A DNA stretch of 64,000 nt, from positions 1 through 64,000 of the forward strand of contig QHYZ01000112.1 of assembly GCA_003225295.1 (NCBI GenBank), in the 5' to 3' direction. Below, in pieces: positions 54,122-63,193 of this stretch (position 1 is the stretch's first letter; every line of letters starts with the position of its first letter). The stretch is from Acidobacteriota bacterium (GTDB lineage: Bacteria > Acidobacteriota > Terriglobia > Acidiferrales > UBA7541). The position numbers and the translations under genes are program-made. The notes below the pieces were generated by a model that had not been told where the DNA came from, made no database searches, and saw nothing but the letters and a program-made list of their open reading frames with translations.

Positions 54122-55834
54122 TTAGTTTTTCTTTTCGAAAGGGCGGGATGCGCTGATCCCTTTTCCTTCGGTCACCGTCACGGTCTGGCCTGCGCGCGCA
54201 TTCGAAAGCCGATCGACCTCGCCACTGGGCCAGCGAATTTCGACGGTGTCGACTTTCTCGTTGTGCGCCAGGCCAAACGTCAAAACGAGCTCGCTGGCGG
54301 AGAGGTAACTGGAGCCGCTGCGCAGCATCTGCGTCTGCGTTTCTCCTCCGGACGTTAGCCTCACAGTTGCCCCAATGCCATCACGGTTGGATTTTGTGCC
54401 GGTCAGCTTGATGCGCAGACTGTGGTTCAGGGCGGCGCCCTGCACTTCATTCCGAAACAAATACACCGGGCCGCCGTTGGTGGAAAGCAGCAGGTCCAGG
54501 CGGCCGTCGTTATTGAAATCCGCGTAGGCGGCCCCGCGCCCCACTCGGGGAGAGGCGAATGCTTGCCCAAGGGACTTGGTGACCTCTTCGAATTTCCCTT
54601 TGCCAACATTGCGAAACAGATGCGGTGGCATGGCGTATTTCACGTTCGCCTGCACGCGTTGGACGTCGGCATCGATGTGGCCGTTCGCGACCAGCACATC
54701 TGGCCAGCCGTCAAGGTCATAATCGAAGAAAAAGCAGCCGAAGCCGAGAGTGAGCAGGGAAGCGCGCCCGATCTCCGAGCGCGGAGCTTCGTCGACAAAG
54801 AGTCCTTTTCCTTCATTGTGATAGAGCGACAGCATCTGGTTCGCAAAATTGGTGATCAACAGGCTGGGGAAGCCGGAATGGTCGTAATCCGCCGCATCCA
54901 CACCCATGCCGGCGCGGGCCACGCCATCTTCACTGAAAGCGATTCCTGCGACGACCGCTTTTTCCGTAAATGTGCCGTTGCCATTGTTGCGGTAAAGCTT
55001 GTTCGGCTGCGTATCATTCGAAAACATAAGATCGGGCCAACCGTCGTCGTCGAAATCGAGCACTGCGACACCAAGAGTTTTCGAAGTGGGGTCTCCGAGA
55101 CCGGCTTTCTGCGTTAGGTCTTCGAATGTGCCATTGCCGCGATTGTGCCAGAGACGAACAGAAGTTCCTTTGTAGGATTCTGGCGTGCAGTACGATTTGC
55201 TTTTGCCGTCAAGCGTGCAATACAGATCAGTCTCCGGGGTCCACTGGACATAGTTGCTGACCACCAAGTCCAGATGTCCGTCTTTGTCGTAGTCGACCCA
55301 CGCCGCGCTGGTGCTGAATTCCTTGGGCCCCAGCAGGCCCGCTTTTTGCGTGACATCGGTGAAAGTGCCGTTGCCGTTGTTGTGAAAAAGGTGGTTCTGC
55401 CCGTATGCGGTGACGAAAAGATCGTCGTAGCCGTGGTTGTCGTAGTCCCCGACCGCCACGCCCATCCCAAACATCTGCACGTCCAATCCCGCCCTGTGCG
55501 TTACGTCCGTGAACGTGCCGTCATGATTGTTGTGATAGAGCTTGGGCGTCGTGTGTTTCTGAACGTGGCCGGGCCAGTCCATGCCGTTCACAAGAAAAAT
55601 GTCCGGCCAGCCGTCGTTGTCGTAGTCAATAAAGGCCACTCCCGGTCCCATTGTTTCGGGGAGAAATTTCTTCCCAAAAGCGCCGTTGTTGTGGACAAAG
55701 CGGAGTCCCGCTTGTTGCGTGACATCCCGGAGTTGAACCGTTGAGATTTCCGGCATTGTTCCGATTCCTGTTTGTTCCATGAGGACTATTGCCAGGGGAA
55801 AAGCTAGAATTGTTGCGAGCGAACGCTTCACCAT
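54122..55834 (-). CDS. CRTAC1/ASPIC-UnbV secreted FG-GAP protein
   Basis: 570 residues, signal segment, FG-GAP repeats (D-Y-D-N-D-G-W-P-D-I-F, D-Y-D-K-D-G-H-L-D-L) and C-terminal UnbV domain with K-S-N-R-D-G-I-G-A-T-V. GGGGG precedes ATG 55834. It starts 11 bases after the AhpD-like selenoprotein stop, in an operon with it and the five-haem cytochrome. Confidence 0.88.
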   Translation of the reverse strand: MVKRSLATILAFPLAIVLMEQTGIGTMPEISTVQLRDVTQQAGLRFVHNNGAFGKKFLPETMGPGVAFIDYDNDGWPDIFLVNGMDWPGHVQKHTTPKLYHNNHDGTFTDVTHRAGLDVQMFGMGVAVGDYDNHGYDDLFVTAYGQNHLFHNNGNGTFTDVTQKAGLLGPKEFSTSAAWVDYDKDGHLDLVVSNYVQWTPETDLYCTLDGKSKSYCTPESYKGTSVRLWHNRGNGTFEDLTQKAGLGDPTSKTLGVAVLDFDDDGWPDLMFSNDTQPNKLYRNNGNGTFTEKAVVAGIAFSEDGVARAGMGVDAADYDHSGFPSLLITNFANQMLSLYHNEGKGLFVDEAPRSEIGRASLLTLGFGCFFFDYDLDGWPDVLVANGHIDADVQRVQANVKYAMPPHLFRNVGKGKFEEVTKSLGQAFASPRVGRGAAYADFNNDGRLDLLLSTNGGPVYLFRNEVQGAALNHSLRIKLTGTKSNRDGIGATVRLTSGGETQTQMLRSGSSYLSASELVLTFGLAHNEKVDTVEIRWPSGEVDRLSNARAGQTVTVTEGKGISASRPFEKKN

Positions 55835-55845
55835 TCCCCCAAAGA

Positions 55846-56412
55846 TCAGTCGCGGCCGACGCCAAGTGCATCGGCCGCGCGATTGATGTAATTAAACCAG
55901 GACGCGATCAGGGTGATCTGCAGAATGCCGCGATCTTCAAAGCCCACAGCGCGCAGCTTGACATGATCTTCCGGGCCGCATTGCGTCGCGTCTTTCGTGA
56001 GCTTCACTACGTAGTCCAGCATGGCGCGATCCTGCTCGCCAATCGGCGCAGTCCGATAGTCATGCCGCAGCGCACTGACCATTGGTTCATCCAGCGTGAC
56101 ACGACGCAGAAACTCTGCGTGAGACTCAATTCAATAGTGGCAGCGATTCGTCACCGAAACCATGGTCGCGATCATTTCGTGCTGATGCCGCTTGAGAGGC
56201 AAGTCCGGTGACATGAGCGCACCAAACGTACTAAAGGCATGGAAGAGCACGTCGGGGAGAAGCGTATGGCTCGCTACGATGCCGGACGTTTCGCCGTCAT
56301 TCACAGGATGGACGGGCGTAGCGTATTCGACCGGATAGAGCTTGCGCTGCGCTTCCATTGCGCTCTTTACGCGATCATCTTCATCCATTCGGACAGTCTT
56401 GATCCAGGTCAT
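55846..56412 (-). CDS. AhpD-like peroxidase-related selenoprotein (CxxU)
   Basis: Read through one in-frame TGA (56133-56131) this is a 188-residue carboxymuconolactone decarboxylase/AhpD-like protein. ATG 56412 follows AAGGAG. Family order: [15 protein letters not shown], then [17 protein letters not shown], where the relatives have CxxC, then [11 protein letters not shown] and [13 protein letters not shown]. AhpD-like Sec proteins are a known selenoprotein group. Without recoding it would be split into pieces of 93 and 78 residues. Operon: 37 bases after the five-haem gene, 11 before CRTAC1. Confidence 0.9.
56104..56120 (-). promoter_or_regulatory. Putative bacterial SECIS hairpin of the AhpD-like gene
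   Basis: On the transcript, ten bases after the TGA, ACGCAGA pairs with UCUGCGU around loop GUU. The seven-pair stem is perfect, and the loop begins 17 nt after the TGA with G first, matching the bacterial SECIS rule. Confidence 0.75.
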
Positions 56413-56449
56413 TCGCCGTGGCTCCTTGAACCGACCATCAGGCTAAGAA

Positions 56450-59347
56450 TTATCTCGAACCGCCGGATCGGGCACGCTCCCGGGTGACGCTTGGCGCTGA
56501 CGCCCGCGCAGCAATAGCCTTCTTGGTCTGCGCCGTGGTAAGCGCGACGCTGACGTGTTCGTGAATCGCCTGCCGCTCATTGTTGTCATCGGGATGAGCC
56601 TGGCGATAAGGCCCGGTAATGGCCTGCGCGGATTCGTCGGCTTTGAAGCGCAGATAGCGTGTCTTGTGTTCGTTGGCTTTAGCATCGTCGCCGAGGCCGT
56701 TGTAGCAGAGCATCAGGTTGTAATGTGCCTGCAGATCTTCGGGATCAATGGACAGTGTCTGCTCGAATTCTTTAACGGCATCGGCGTAGCGCTTCTGGAG
56801 AAACAAAACGCGGCCAAGCTCGTTGCGCACAACTCGGTCGCGCGGGAACTGCTCAAGGACGGTCCGCAAGTGAGCAATCGCGCCGTCGTAGTCGCCGTCT
56901 TCTTTGAGCGCGCGCGCGTAAAAGAAATTCGTCCGCGCAAGCCGCGCGTCGATTACCAGGGATTTCTCCAGCACTTTTCGCGCGCCCGCAGTATCCCCCT
57001 CCTGTAACAGAACGCGGCCAATGTTGGTCCAGCCGTCGGGATTCTGCGGGTCCGCCTGGGTGATCTTCTCAAAGGCTGCCGCGGCAGCTTTCAAATCGCC
57101 CTGCAAGAAGAGCCCGATCCCGTAATCGTTCCACCGGGTCCAATCTTCCTTGGAGCTGGCTGTCTTGGGCTGGGGGACGGCCGCATTTCGTGGAAGAACT
57201 CGCAGCGTCTTGGTGTCCTCCGCAATGGTGGTGATGGGAAGGTTGGGAATGGTCTTGAGGTTGCCAGACACCTTCGCAGTGTCGCCGTTGAATGCCCACT
57301 GGCGGTCGTCGTAATCAGGCGTGGTGGCCCTGCCCAGGTCGCCCGGCCCCGTTTTGTCCGCCTCGACGCCGGCGAATGAAAAATGAGTATTGAACCAGCT
57401 GAACTTCCGGTAGTTGAGCCGAGCATGCAAGGTGATCTGGTCGCCAGCATTCTCCGGGATATGCAGACGATAGTGCGCCGTGTCTGCCGCCCCCGGAGGG
57501 ATCAGATGGACGTAAACAACCGACCGAGTCGCCCAGGCGTTTCGCTTGTTGATGGGATGGCCATGCCCGTCAATCTGCAGCGAACGATAGAAGTGCGCCC
57601 CGGGCTCGACCGGTCCTTGGCCATCGTCCTCCACTTTCCCGCTCCAGAAAATCACTTGGCCCTTTTCATCCGTGGCTTGCAGCTCAAGCCAGACATCGAA
57701 AGCGTCCACCGTGCCACCAGGGAAGAAGTGCCCAACCTTGCGGGTGCGCACGACGACATCCACGCGAGCGTCATCGCCGCGGCGCACGGCCGCGTCGGTG
57801 CGATCAATGGGAGCGGTAATGGGACGAATTTCGCCGGCGGGGCCTTTCGGTAGTGAAATATCAGATTCTTCGCCAACGGCGAAAGTCGTCGAGAGTTCCG
57901 GCCTTCCCATTTCGCCGCGCACGGGCACGTTGGTTTGTTTTTCCGCCGGTGAGAGCGCGAAAATATCTACGCTCAGTTGTTTGTCCTGTAGAAACGTCTT
58001 GGCGAACTCGAATTGCGCCTGGTCCTGATTTGCCGTGGGTACCGCCGTGTTCGCGCCGGGGAAGCGATGCGAATGGATCAGGCCGTCAACGTTGCCGTCA
58101 TCGTTCGAGGGAACTTGCGGCATGTGGCAATCCGCGCAATTCATGGGCGACTTCGGATAATAGAAGGCGCGCGCGCCCTGCCCGGAAACTCCACTGGCTT
58201 GCCAGTTGTCATATTCGTTGAAGCCGCGAATCCAACGGTAATGATTCACCGGGACATCCAGATGAACCTTGTGGCACGATGAGCAGAATTCCGCGGTGTC
58301 TAAGCGCATGAACGGCTTCAGAAAAGTACGGCGGTGCGGCTCGGGGTTCAGGCGAACGACAAAGTCGTGCAATGAGCGCACCAGCGGATTCTCGCTGGCC
58401 GCCAGTTCGTGGAGCTTCGGGTATTCCAGGAAAAAGTCGCCTTGGCCCATGGTGCTCTTCACTTCGACGATGCTATGGCACATCAGACAGCCCAGACCGG
58501 CGCGAGCTTCCGGAAGGTCGACGATCTGCTTGATGGGCGCATCGAATAACCCGCCGTAGAGCAGCGCGGGATCATGGCAGCCGGCGCACCACTTGGAGGA
58601 ACGCGTGCCAGCGACTTCCTGCATGTACTCGATGCTCTTGCGGTACCACTGGTTGTTGAAGGAAGAGAAATGATGCATCGAGCTGTCCCACTGCTTGTAG
58701 ATGTCGGCATGGCAGCGCTGGCAGGCATCCGATTTCATGAAGTACTGGGAGGGAATATTGCCGCCGTGTCTCGTCTGCGCGGAGCTGGGGAAGAATTTCC
58801 CCTGCGGACCGTCGCCTTCGCTGTCCATAGTCTCCGGCGGCATCGGCGGATTGGAGATGCGGTTCGCGTTTTTCCAGGCGACCTCGCGCGTCCACCACGT
58901 TCCTGCCGCCATGCCCACGGTTAGCAGCGTCAGCGCGGCAAATCCCAAGCCGCGCCGGGGAATGCTCTCACCGAGCCACCCTTTTGAAATGAGCCACGAG
59001 GTTGCTAGGAAAAGCGCGCCAAGAACGCACAACGCTATATGCGCATACAACCACGGCTTCAGCCGAAGAGGCGTGCCGATCTTGATCAACACGATTCCGA
59101 GAAGGGCTCCCGCAGCCAGCCAGAGCCAGCCCAGGCGGCCCAGCAGTGTTTCGCGTGGGAGCAGCCGCACCACGCAGAAAAAGAGGAGAATCGCTAAGAC
59201 TATTCCAAGGGCCACATGCAACAAATCGACAATGAAGTAAAAAATCGTGGCCGAGGGATATCCGTACAGGTAAACGGCGCTGAGCGTCAGCGCCGCCAGG
59301 ATTCGCGATAACCACCGCTTAGCAAAATCAATCGGCATCATCTCCAC
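56450..59347 (-). CDS. Membrane pentahaem cytochrome c with TPR repeats
   Basis: 965 residues. N-terminal 160 residues hold about five membrane helices. A cytochrome part (about 200-420) has five CxxCH haem sites: C-Q-R-C-H, C-A-G-C-H, C-L-M-C-H, C-S-S-C-H, C-A-D-C-H. A middle beta-rich region (about 480-690) follows, then TPR repeats (G-L-F-L-Q-G-D-L-K-A-A-A-A-A-F, G-R-V-L-L-Q-E-G-D-T-A, A-I-A-H-L-R-T-V-L). Likely periplasmic electron transfer with protein docking. First gene of the operon with AhpD-U and CRTAC1. Confidence 0.85.
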   Translation of the reverse strand: MEMMPIDFAKRWLSRILAALTLSAVYLYGYPSATIFYFIVDLLHVALGIVLAILLFFCVVRLLPRETLLGRLGWLWLAAGALLGIVLIKIGTPLRLKPWLYAHIALCVLGALFLATSWLISKGWLGESIPRRGLGFAALTLLTVGMAAGTWWTREVAWKNANRISNPPMPPETMDSEGDGPQGKFFPSSAQTRHGGNIPSQYFMKSDACQRCHADIYKQWDSSMHHFSSFNNQWYRKSIEYMQEVAGTRSSKWCAGCHDPALLYGGLFDAPIKQIVDLPEARAGLGCLMCHSIVEVKSTMGQGDFFLEYPKLHELAASENPLVRSLHDFVVRLNPEPHRRTFLKPFMRLDTAEFCSSCHKVHLDVPVNHYRWIRGFNEYDNWQASGVSGQGARAFYYPKSPMNCADCHMPQVPSNDDGNVDGLIHSHRFPGANTAVPTANQDQAQFEFAKTFLQDKQLSVDIFALSPAEKQTNVPVRGEMGRPELSTTFAVGEESDISLPKGPAGEIRPITAPIDRTDAAVRRGDDARVDVVVRTRKVGHFFPGGTVDAFDVWLELQATDEKGQVIFWSGKVEDDGQGPVEPGAHFYRSLQIDGHGHPINKRNAWATRSVVYVHLIPPGAADTAHYRLHIPENAGDQITLHARLNYRKFSWFNTHFSFAGVEADKTGPGDLGRATTPDYDDRQWAFNGDTAKVSGNLKTIPNLPITTIAEDTKTLRVLPRNAAVPQPKTASSKEDWTRWNDYGIGLFLQGDLKAAAAAFEKITQADPQNPDGWTNIGRVLLQEGDTAGARKVLEKSLVIDARLARTNFFYARALKEDGDYDGAIAHLRTVLEQFPRDRVVRNELGRVLFLQKRYADAVKEFEQTLSIDPEDLQAHYNLMLCYNGLGDDAKANEHKTRYLRFKADESAQAITGPYRQAHPDDNNERQAIHEHVSVALTTAQTKKAIAARASAPSVTRERARSGGSR

Positions 59348-59377
59348 CAGCGTGCGCGGTTAGCGGTTATCAAAATA

Positions 59378-59409
59378 GCGGCCGGATGTTTCCAGAAACA
59401 TCCGGCCGC
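59378..59409 (-). terminator. Strong hairpin terminator after the CRTAC1 operon
   Basis: A perfect 15-base-pair stem (GCGGCCGGATGTTTC and its complement, two-base loop) lies about 115 bases past the stop of the Tat-type CRTAC1 gene. On the minus strand it is followed by TATTTT. It separates two minus-strand operons. Confidence 0.75.
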
Positions 59410-59522
59410 GATTCAGTTTGGGGTGCCCCGAAGCGAGCCAGGGACTGGCGAGGCTGGAGGCCATACTGCTTGTTGGCCCAGTTATAGGGATTGCTGCCGC
59501 GCTTGGCAATAATGGAAAACCA

Positions 59523-61220
59523 CTAGAAGCCGGGCTGACCATCTATCCCCTTTGTTTCCATGCAATTATACGTTTTTCCAACCCGCAGATCTTTGTACTC
59601 CTCGGTGCGGCCGCTAGACCAGTCAATCACCACGCGCTCGATTTTCTCAAGCCCGCCGAGGCCAAACGTCACCGGCAATTCCGATTGAGAAAGATAGCTG
59701 GAGCCCCCTCGAACGATCCTCGATTGCCTTTGGCCCTGGTGGAAAATGTGGACGGCCGAGCCGATGGCATCCCGATTCGACTGCGTGCCCTTCAAGTGAA
59801 ATCGAATGCTCCGAGCGTTTGCTGTTTGGTCGTTGCGGTATAGGTAGGCTGGCCCATTGTTCGTGGTCATCAGGATGTCCACGTCACCGTCGCGATCGAA
59901 ATCGCCGCAGGCCAGGCCGCGACCTACCTTTGGAGATTCGAAACCGGCGCCAACCTGGCCGGCCACGTCGCGGAATTTTCCGCCGCCTAGATTCAGAAAA
60001 AGTTGCGGCGGTTGCGCGTAGCCGATGTTGCCGCGTATGTTTCGAACGGTTTCATCAATGTGGCCGTTGGCAACGGCGAGGTCCAGAAAACCGTCGAGAT
60101 CGGCGTCGAGGAAAGAGCAGCCGAAGCCCAGCGAGTTGCGCGACGCAGCCCCGATGCCGGATGGAATGGACACATCGTCGAAAACTCCTGGGGCGGTAGC
60201 GCGATAGAGACCGATCATTTCGTTGTCGAAATTGGTGATGGCCACACCGGGCTTGCCCGAACCATCGAAATCTCCCGCGTCGACGCCCATGCCGGCGCGT
60301 GCTTTTCCTTCCGTGCTGAACGCCAGACCGGCCTCCACCGCAACGTCCTTAAACTTCCCGTTCTTCAAATTACGGTACAACTTATTGGGCTGCGTATCAT
60401 TGGCCACCAACAGATCCGGCCAGCCGTCCTGATCGTAGTCGAGCATCGCCACTCCCAGGGATTTTGAGCTGCTGTCAAAAATGCCGCTGGTTGCCGTCAC
60501 GTCTTCGAAAGTTCCGTTGCCGCGATTGTGAAAGAGCCAGCAGGTATCCCCACGATACGCTTCCGGGGTGCAATACGACTTGTGCGAGCCATCGGTGCTG
60601 CAGAAGACATCGTGCTGGGGAGACCAGCGCACATAATTGCAAATGAAAAGGTCCAGCAATCCATCCCGATCATAATCAAACCACAGAGCGGAAGTGCTGA
60701 AGCCCTGACGCCCGAACAAGCCACTAGAGCGCGTGGCGTCCACGAAAGCACCTCTGCCGGTGTTGCGAAAAAGTCGGCTTTGCCCCACGCAAGTGATGAA
60801 AATGTCGGGGAAACCATCATTATTGTAATCGCCGACGGCCACGCCCATGCCGTAGATCTCGACGTCGAGGCCGGCGCTTCGCGTCACGTCCGTAAACGTG
60901 CCGTTGCGGTTGTTCCGGTAGAGCCGCAACGTGGATCGCTGGCGCTTGTGTCCGGGCCAGTCCATGCCGTTCACCAACAGGATGTCTTGCCAGCCATCGC
61001 TGTCATAATCAAGGAACGCGCAGCCCGAGCCCAGAGTCTCCGGCAGCAACTTGCCGCCATAGGCGCCGCTGTTGTGCCGAAACTGGACTCCCGCAGCGTT
61101 CGTCACGTCGGTCAAGCGGAATCCCAAAGTAGCCGGGGGCTTCGCAAAGATCCAAGGTGGCGCTGCCGCCGTAGTTAGTCCCGCCGCGAGAGTTCTAAAA
61201 AGGAAGTCTCGCCGGTTCAC
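59523..61220 (-). CDS. CRTAC1/ASPIC-UnbV protein with Tat-type signal
   Basis: 565 residues. Begins M-N-R-R-D-F-L-F-R-T-L-A, a twin-arginine signal motif, unlike the other two paralogues. FG-GAP repeats (D-Y-D-S-D-G-W, D-Y-D-R-D-G, D-A-D-L-D-G, D-F-D-R-D-G-D-V) and C-terminal UnbV domain with Q-S-N-R-D-A-I-G-S-A-V. Tat export suggests folding or cofactor binding before secretion. Its ATG overlaps the stop of the response regulator by four bases. Confidence 0.88.
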   Translation of the reverse strand: MNRRDFLFRTLAAGLTTAAAPPWIFAKPPATLGFRLTDVTNAAGVQFRHNSGAYGGKLLPETLGSGCAFLDYDSDGWQDILLVNGMDWPGHKRQRSTLRLYRNNRNGTFTDVTRSAGLDVEIYGMGVAVGDYNNDGFPDIFITCVGQSRLFRNTGRGAFVDATRSSGLFGRQGFSTSALWFDYDRDGLLDLFICNYVRWSPQHDVFCSTDGSHKSYCTPEAYRGDTCWLFHNRGNGTFEDVTATSGIFDSSSKSLGVAMLDYDQDGWPDLLVANDTQPNKLYRNLKNGKFKDVAVEAGLAFSTEGKARAGMGVDAGDFDGSGKPGVAITNFDNEMIGLYRATAPGVFDDVSIPSGIGAASRNSLGFGCSFLDADLDGFLDLAVANGHIDETVRNIRGNIGYAQPPQLFLNLGGGKFRDVAGQVGAGFESPKVGRGLACGDFDRDGDVDILMTTNNGPAYLYRNDQTANARSIRFHLKGTQSNRDAIGSAVHIFHQGQRQSRIVRGGSSYLSQSELPVTFGLGGLEKIERVVIDWSSGRTEEYKDLRVGKTYNCMETKGIDGQPGF

Positions 61221-61852
61221 GGCAGGTTCACCAACCCATTTCGAATCGCGTAGACGACCAGCTCTGCCGTCTTGTGAATCCCCAGCGTGTCCATGATATT
61301 GGCGCGGTGCACTGCAACAGTATTCACGCTCAGATTCAAGTCCGCTGCGATTTCCTTGTTCGATTTGCCGGCCACGATGTGTTGCAGGATTTCCAGCTCG
61401 CGTGGTGTCAATCCTCCTCCGCGCTCCCCTTTGAGAGTGTCCCGGCGCGACACTTGCGGATCGAGCACCGTCATGCCCGCCGCGATGCTCTTCACTGCGC
61501 TGACTAGGTCGAGGTCCATGGCATTTTTCAGCACGTAGCCGCGTGCGCCTGCCTCGAGCGCCTGGCTTACCAGGGTTTCCTCGGAATGCATGCTGAGCAT
61601 CAGGATTCCCGCCTCCGGAAATTTTTCCAGGATTCTTCGTGTCGCTTGGATGCCGCTCAGTTCCGGCATCGCGCAGTCCATCACGATGATGCGGGGCCGC
61701 AATTCGCAGGCCAGGCGCACTGCTTCTTTACCGTCGCTGGCTTCTCCAACCACCAAGATTTCCGGGTCATCTTCCAGCATCCGGCGGAATCCACGGCGTA
61801 CTAGCGCGTGATCGTCGGCCAGTAGAACGGTAATCTTATGCGCCATTAGCAT
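61217..61852 (-). CDS. NarL/FixJ-type response regulator
   Basis: 211 residues. Receiver domain with acidic pair L-A-D-D-H and phospho-acceptor Asp in I-V-M-D-C-A-M-P-E; conserved Lys in Y-V-L-K-N-A. LuxR-type HTH at about 145-205 (L-T-P-R-E-L-E-I-L-Q, N-K-E-I-A-A-D-L-N-L-S-V-N-T-V-A-V-H). Start at ATG 61852 or the ATG at 61846. Overlaps the kinase gene upstream and the CRTAC1 gene downstream, so the three are coupled. Confidence 0.92.
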   Translation of the reverse strand: MLMAHKITVLLADDHALVRRGFRRMLEDDPEILVVGEASDGKEAVRLACELRPRIIVMDCAMPELSGIQATRRILEKFPEAGILMLSMHSEETLVSQALEAGARGYVLKNAMDLDLVSAVKSIAAGMTVLDPQVSRRDTLKGERGGGLTPRELEILQHIVAGKSNKEIAADLNLSVNTVAVHRANIMDTLGIHKTAELVVYAIRNGLVNLP

Positions 61853-63179
61853 CCACTTTGACTCGAGGAATCTGAAGACGGATTTTGGTTCCGCCTTGGG
61901 GCCATGGTGAGATGGTCAGCGTGCCGCCAATCAACTCGGCGCGTTCCCGCATGGCTACCAACCCGATCCCACGTTGCAACTTTTCTGGCACGAAACCAGT
62001 GCCGTGATCTTCCACTTCGAGCTCCAGTGAATCCGGAGAGTATCTCAGCCAGATCCAGGCGTCGCTGGCACCGGAATGCCGGCTCACGTTATTCAATGCT
62101 TCCTGCAACACGCGATAGATATGTACCCCTGCGCTCGTTTCGACTGGGAAGGGTTGTCCCGTCTTCTCGTAATGTAGCGCGAGACCCGTCTGCCGTCCCA
62201 CGGTGGGAATATACCAGTCGAGCGTGCTTTCTAGTCCGGCCTCTTCGAGCAGCACGGGATGAAGAGCTTGAGAGAGCATCCTGATGTTGTTTAGTGTCGA
62301 TTGCGCGACCTCCTGCACCTCCTTCAGATCCTCGCCGAGGGACGATCCTTCCGGAGCATGCTTGCCTGCACGGCCCAGCATCGATCCGATGGCCGTCAAA
62401 ACCTGGCCGAACTCATCATGGAGTTCGCGGGAAATATGCCGTAGCGTCGATTCCTGAGTGGAGATCAGTTTTTGCGCCAAATCGCTGCGCTGCTCGGAAA
62501 GCTCTGCCAGGCGGGCAAAAATTTGGCGGTTGCTGCGAATCAGGTACAAGCTGGTCAAAACGATGGCGATGAGCATTGCCGCCAGGAAAATATAGAGCTG
62601 CCGCTGCACACCGTCGTAAATCTGAGCGATGCGCGCGGCGGCCTGCTCCTCGCCTTCGTTGTTTTCCACGAGTAGCCGCGACACCGCCGTGCTGAGGGCT
62701 TGTTGTCGCGCCTGGAGCGACAATCGAATTTGCTCTCTCGCCTCGGCTTCCTTGCCGTTCTGCGCCACCCCGAACATGCGGTTCACGGCGTCCCAAAACT
62801 GTGCCACCGCTTGAGAGAGAAACAGCCGCTGCTCAGGAGTGCGGTTCGCTCCGGCAAGACTCTCCTCGAGCTTCAACCCGGCGTCCAGATCCTGATGAAT
62901 GCGTTCGAATTGAGCCGTCCAGGCCGTCAGCGGATAAGATTCCGTGGTGTCCAGCATGTCGCGCATCGCAAGCGCAATGGAATTGAGATCGTTCTGGACG
63001 CGCAGCAGCTGTAGCGAGTCTTTCCGGTTGCGGTCCACCATCTCGCTCTGCAGTCTTCGCAGACCAGCGAGCTGCACGGTGGTGTAGGAGGCGTAAGCCA
63101 GAACGGCGGCCAGGGTGATCACCAGCCCCAGGAGCAGTCCGTTCGTGGGTGAGCCGTCAGAGGATGCGGCATTCTGCAC
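61836..63179 (-). CDS. NarX-like sensor histidine kinase
   Basis: 447 residues starting at GTG 63179. Two membrane helices (about 14-34 and 193-212) enclose a helical sensor domain. Cytoplasmic HisKA_3 dimerisation box with the phospho-His in S-R-E-L-H-D-E-F-G-Q, and an HATPase domain with E-A-L-N-N-V-S-R-H (N box) and D-H-G-T-G-F (G1). It pairs with the response regulator it overlaps. Signal unknown. Fourteen bases after the MFS stop. Confidence 0.92.
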   Translation of the reverse strand: MQNAASSDGSPTNGLLLGLVITLAAVLAYASYTTVQLAGLRRLQSEMVDRNRKDSLQLLRVQNDLNSIALAMRDMLDTTESYPLTAWTAQFERIHQDLDAGLKLEESLAGANRTPEQRLFLSQAVAQFWDAVNRMFGVAQNGKEAEAREQIRLSLQARQQALSTAVSRLLVENNEGEEQAAARIAQIYDGVQRQLYIFLAAMLIAIVLTSLYLIRSNRQIFARLAELSEQRSDLAQKLISTQESTLRHISRELHDEFGQVLTAIGSMLGRAGKHAPEGSSLGEDLKEVQEVAQSTLNNIRMLSQALHPVLLEEAGLESTLDWYIPTVGRQTGLALHYEKTGQPFPVETSAGVHIYRVLQEALNNVSRHSGASDAWIWLRYSPDSLELEVEDHGTGFVPEKLQRGIGLVAMRERAELIGGTLTISPWPQGGTKIRLQIPRVKVDANGA

Positions 63180-63193
63180 GGACTAAGAATACC

